NCBI GenBank assembly: GCA_945869905.1
Contig: CAMBQD010000070.1
Coordinates: 1 to 6,010 of the forward strand
DNA from: an uncultured Clostridia bacterium
GTDB lineage: Bacteria; Bacillota; Clostridia; Oscillospirales; Acutalibacteraceae
DNA length: 6,010 nucleotides
Reading direction: 5' to 3'
A program made the position numbers and the translations under genes. This document shows positions 5,923 to 6,010 of this stretch, piece after piece. Position 1 is the stretch's first letter; every line of letters starts with the position of its first letter. Under the pieces are notes generated by a model. That model made no database searches, was not told the origin of the DNA, and saw only the letters and a list, made by a program, of their open reading frames with translations.

Positions 5923-5925
5923 CCA
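5897..5925 (-). promoter_or_regulatory. Extended -10 promoter of the HAD gene
   Basis: On the minus strand, TGGAAA (5925-5920), a 17-base spacer and a perfect TATAAT (5902-5897) are seen. The TGC just before TATAAT makes an extended -10, which can offset the weak -35. The start would be near 5890, giving a leader of about 26 bases. Confidence 0.65.
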
Positions 5926-5932
5926 TACTTAA

Positions 5933-6010
5933 CTATTGATTATTTTTATTGCAACCGCAGCTGCATTTACTGCAGTCACATCCACAGGCGGATTTGCCTT
6001 TTTTCTTATC
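5933..6010 (-). CDS. Cys-rich C-terminal tail, probably a FeoB-associated Cys-rich membrane protein (partial)
   Basis: Only the last 25 codons and the TAG stop are inside the window. The tail starts DKKKGKSA and continues CGCDCSKCSCGC, with six cysteines in twelve residues, then NKNNQ. A basic lysine stretch leading into a C-terminal Cys-rich cluster is how the small FeoB-associated Cys-rich membrane proteins of Clostridia end, just after a single N-terminal membrane helix. Those proteins are usually encoded next to feoA and feoB. If the call is right, feo genes may lie beyond the right edge. The alternatives are a metallothionein-like peptide or the Cys-rich end of another protein. The cysteine pattern is seen directly; the family name is recognition from a short piece. 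Confidence 0.6.
   Translation of the reverse strand, partial: DKKKGKSACGCDCSKCSCGCNKNNQ

Overview
The window looks like a chromosomal segment from a Bacillota bacterium, most likely class Clostridia. The signs are strong GGAG-type ribosome binding sites, two TTG starts, consensus sigma-A promoters, moderately AT-rich codon use, and the families present (YhaM-type exoribonuclease, zinc-ribbon kinase-like protein, FeoB-associated-like Cys-rich tail). I cannot name a genus. No mobile element, RNA gene or CRISPR array is visible, and no stretch over 300 bases lacks a gene.

Layout, left to right: (1) 1-804, minus strand: the N-terminal part of a zinc-ribbon protein with a kinase fold whose ATP- and metal-binding motifs are degenerate. 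It runs off the left edge. (2) A divergent promoter region at about 805-945. (3) 946-1872 and 1935-2873, plus strand: a YhaM-family 3'-5' exoribonuclease followed by PrmA, the ribosomal protein L11 methyltransferase, probably one transcript. (4) A long near-perfect palindrome at 2875-2915 that can terminate transcription both ways. (5) 2920-3858, minus strand: a stand-alone FeoB-like protein with a G domain and helical domain, then only one C-terminal membrane helix. Its GTPase motifs are degraded. (6) 3988-5142, plus strand: an iron-dependent alcohol dehydrogenase with a clear promoter. (7) A second two-way terminator at 5154-5188. (8) 5175-5864, minus strand: a HAD phosphatase of the YjjG/YfnB type. 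(9) 5876-5922: a terminator hairpin with the HAD promoter's -10 element in its loop. (10) 5933-6010, minus strand: the Cys-rich C-terminal tail of a protein entering from the right, resembling FeoB-associated Cys-rich membrane proteins.

The genes do not form one pathway. yhaM-prmA is a housekeeping RNA/ribosome unit; the dehydrogenase and the HAD phosphatase are single-gene metabolic units. The main point of interest is two proteins that appear to have kept a nucleotide-binding fold while losing catalytic residues: the pseudokinase and the FeoB-like pseudoGTPase. The second shares the window with a probable Feo-associated tail, which suggests a ferrous-iron uptake locus just beyond the right edge. 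That link is inference.
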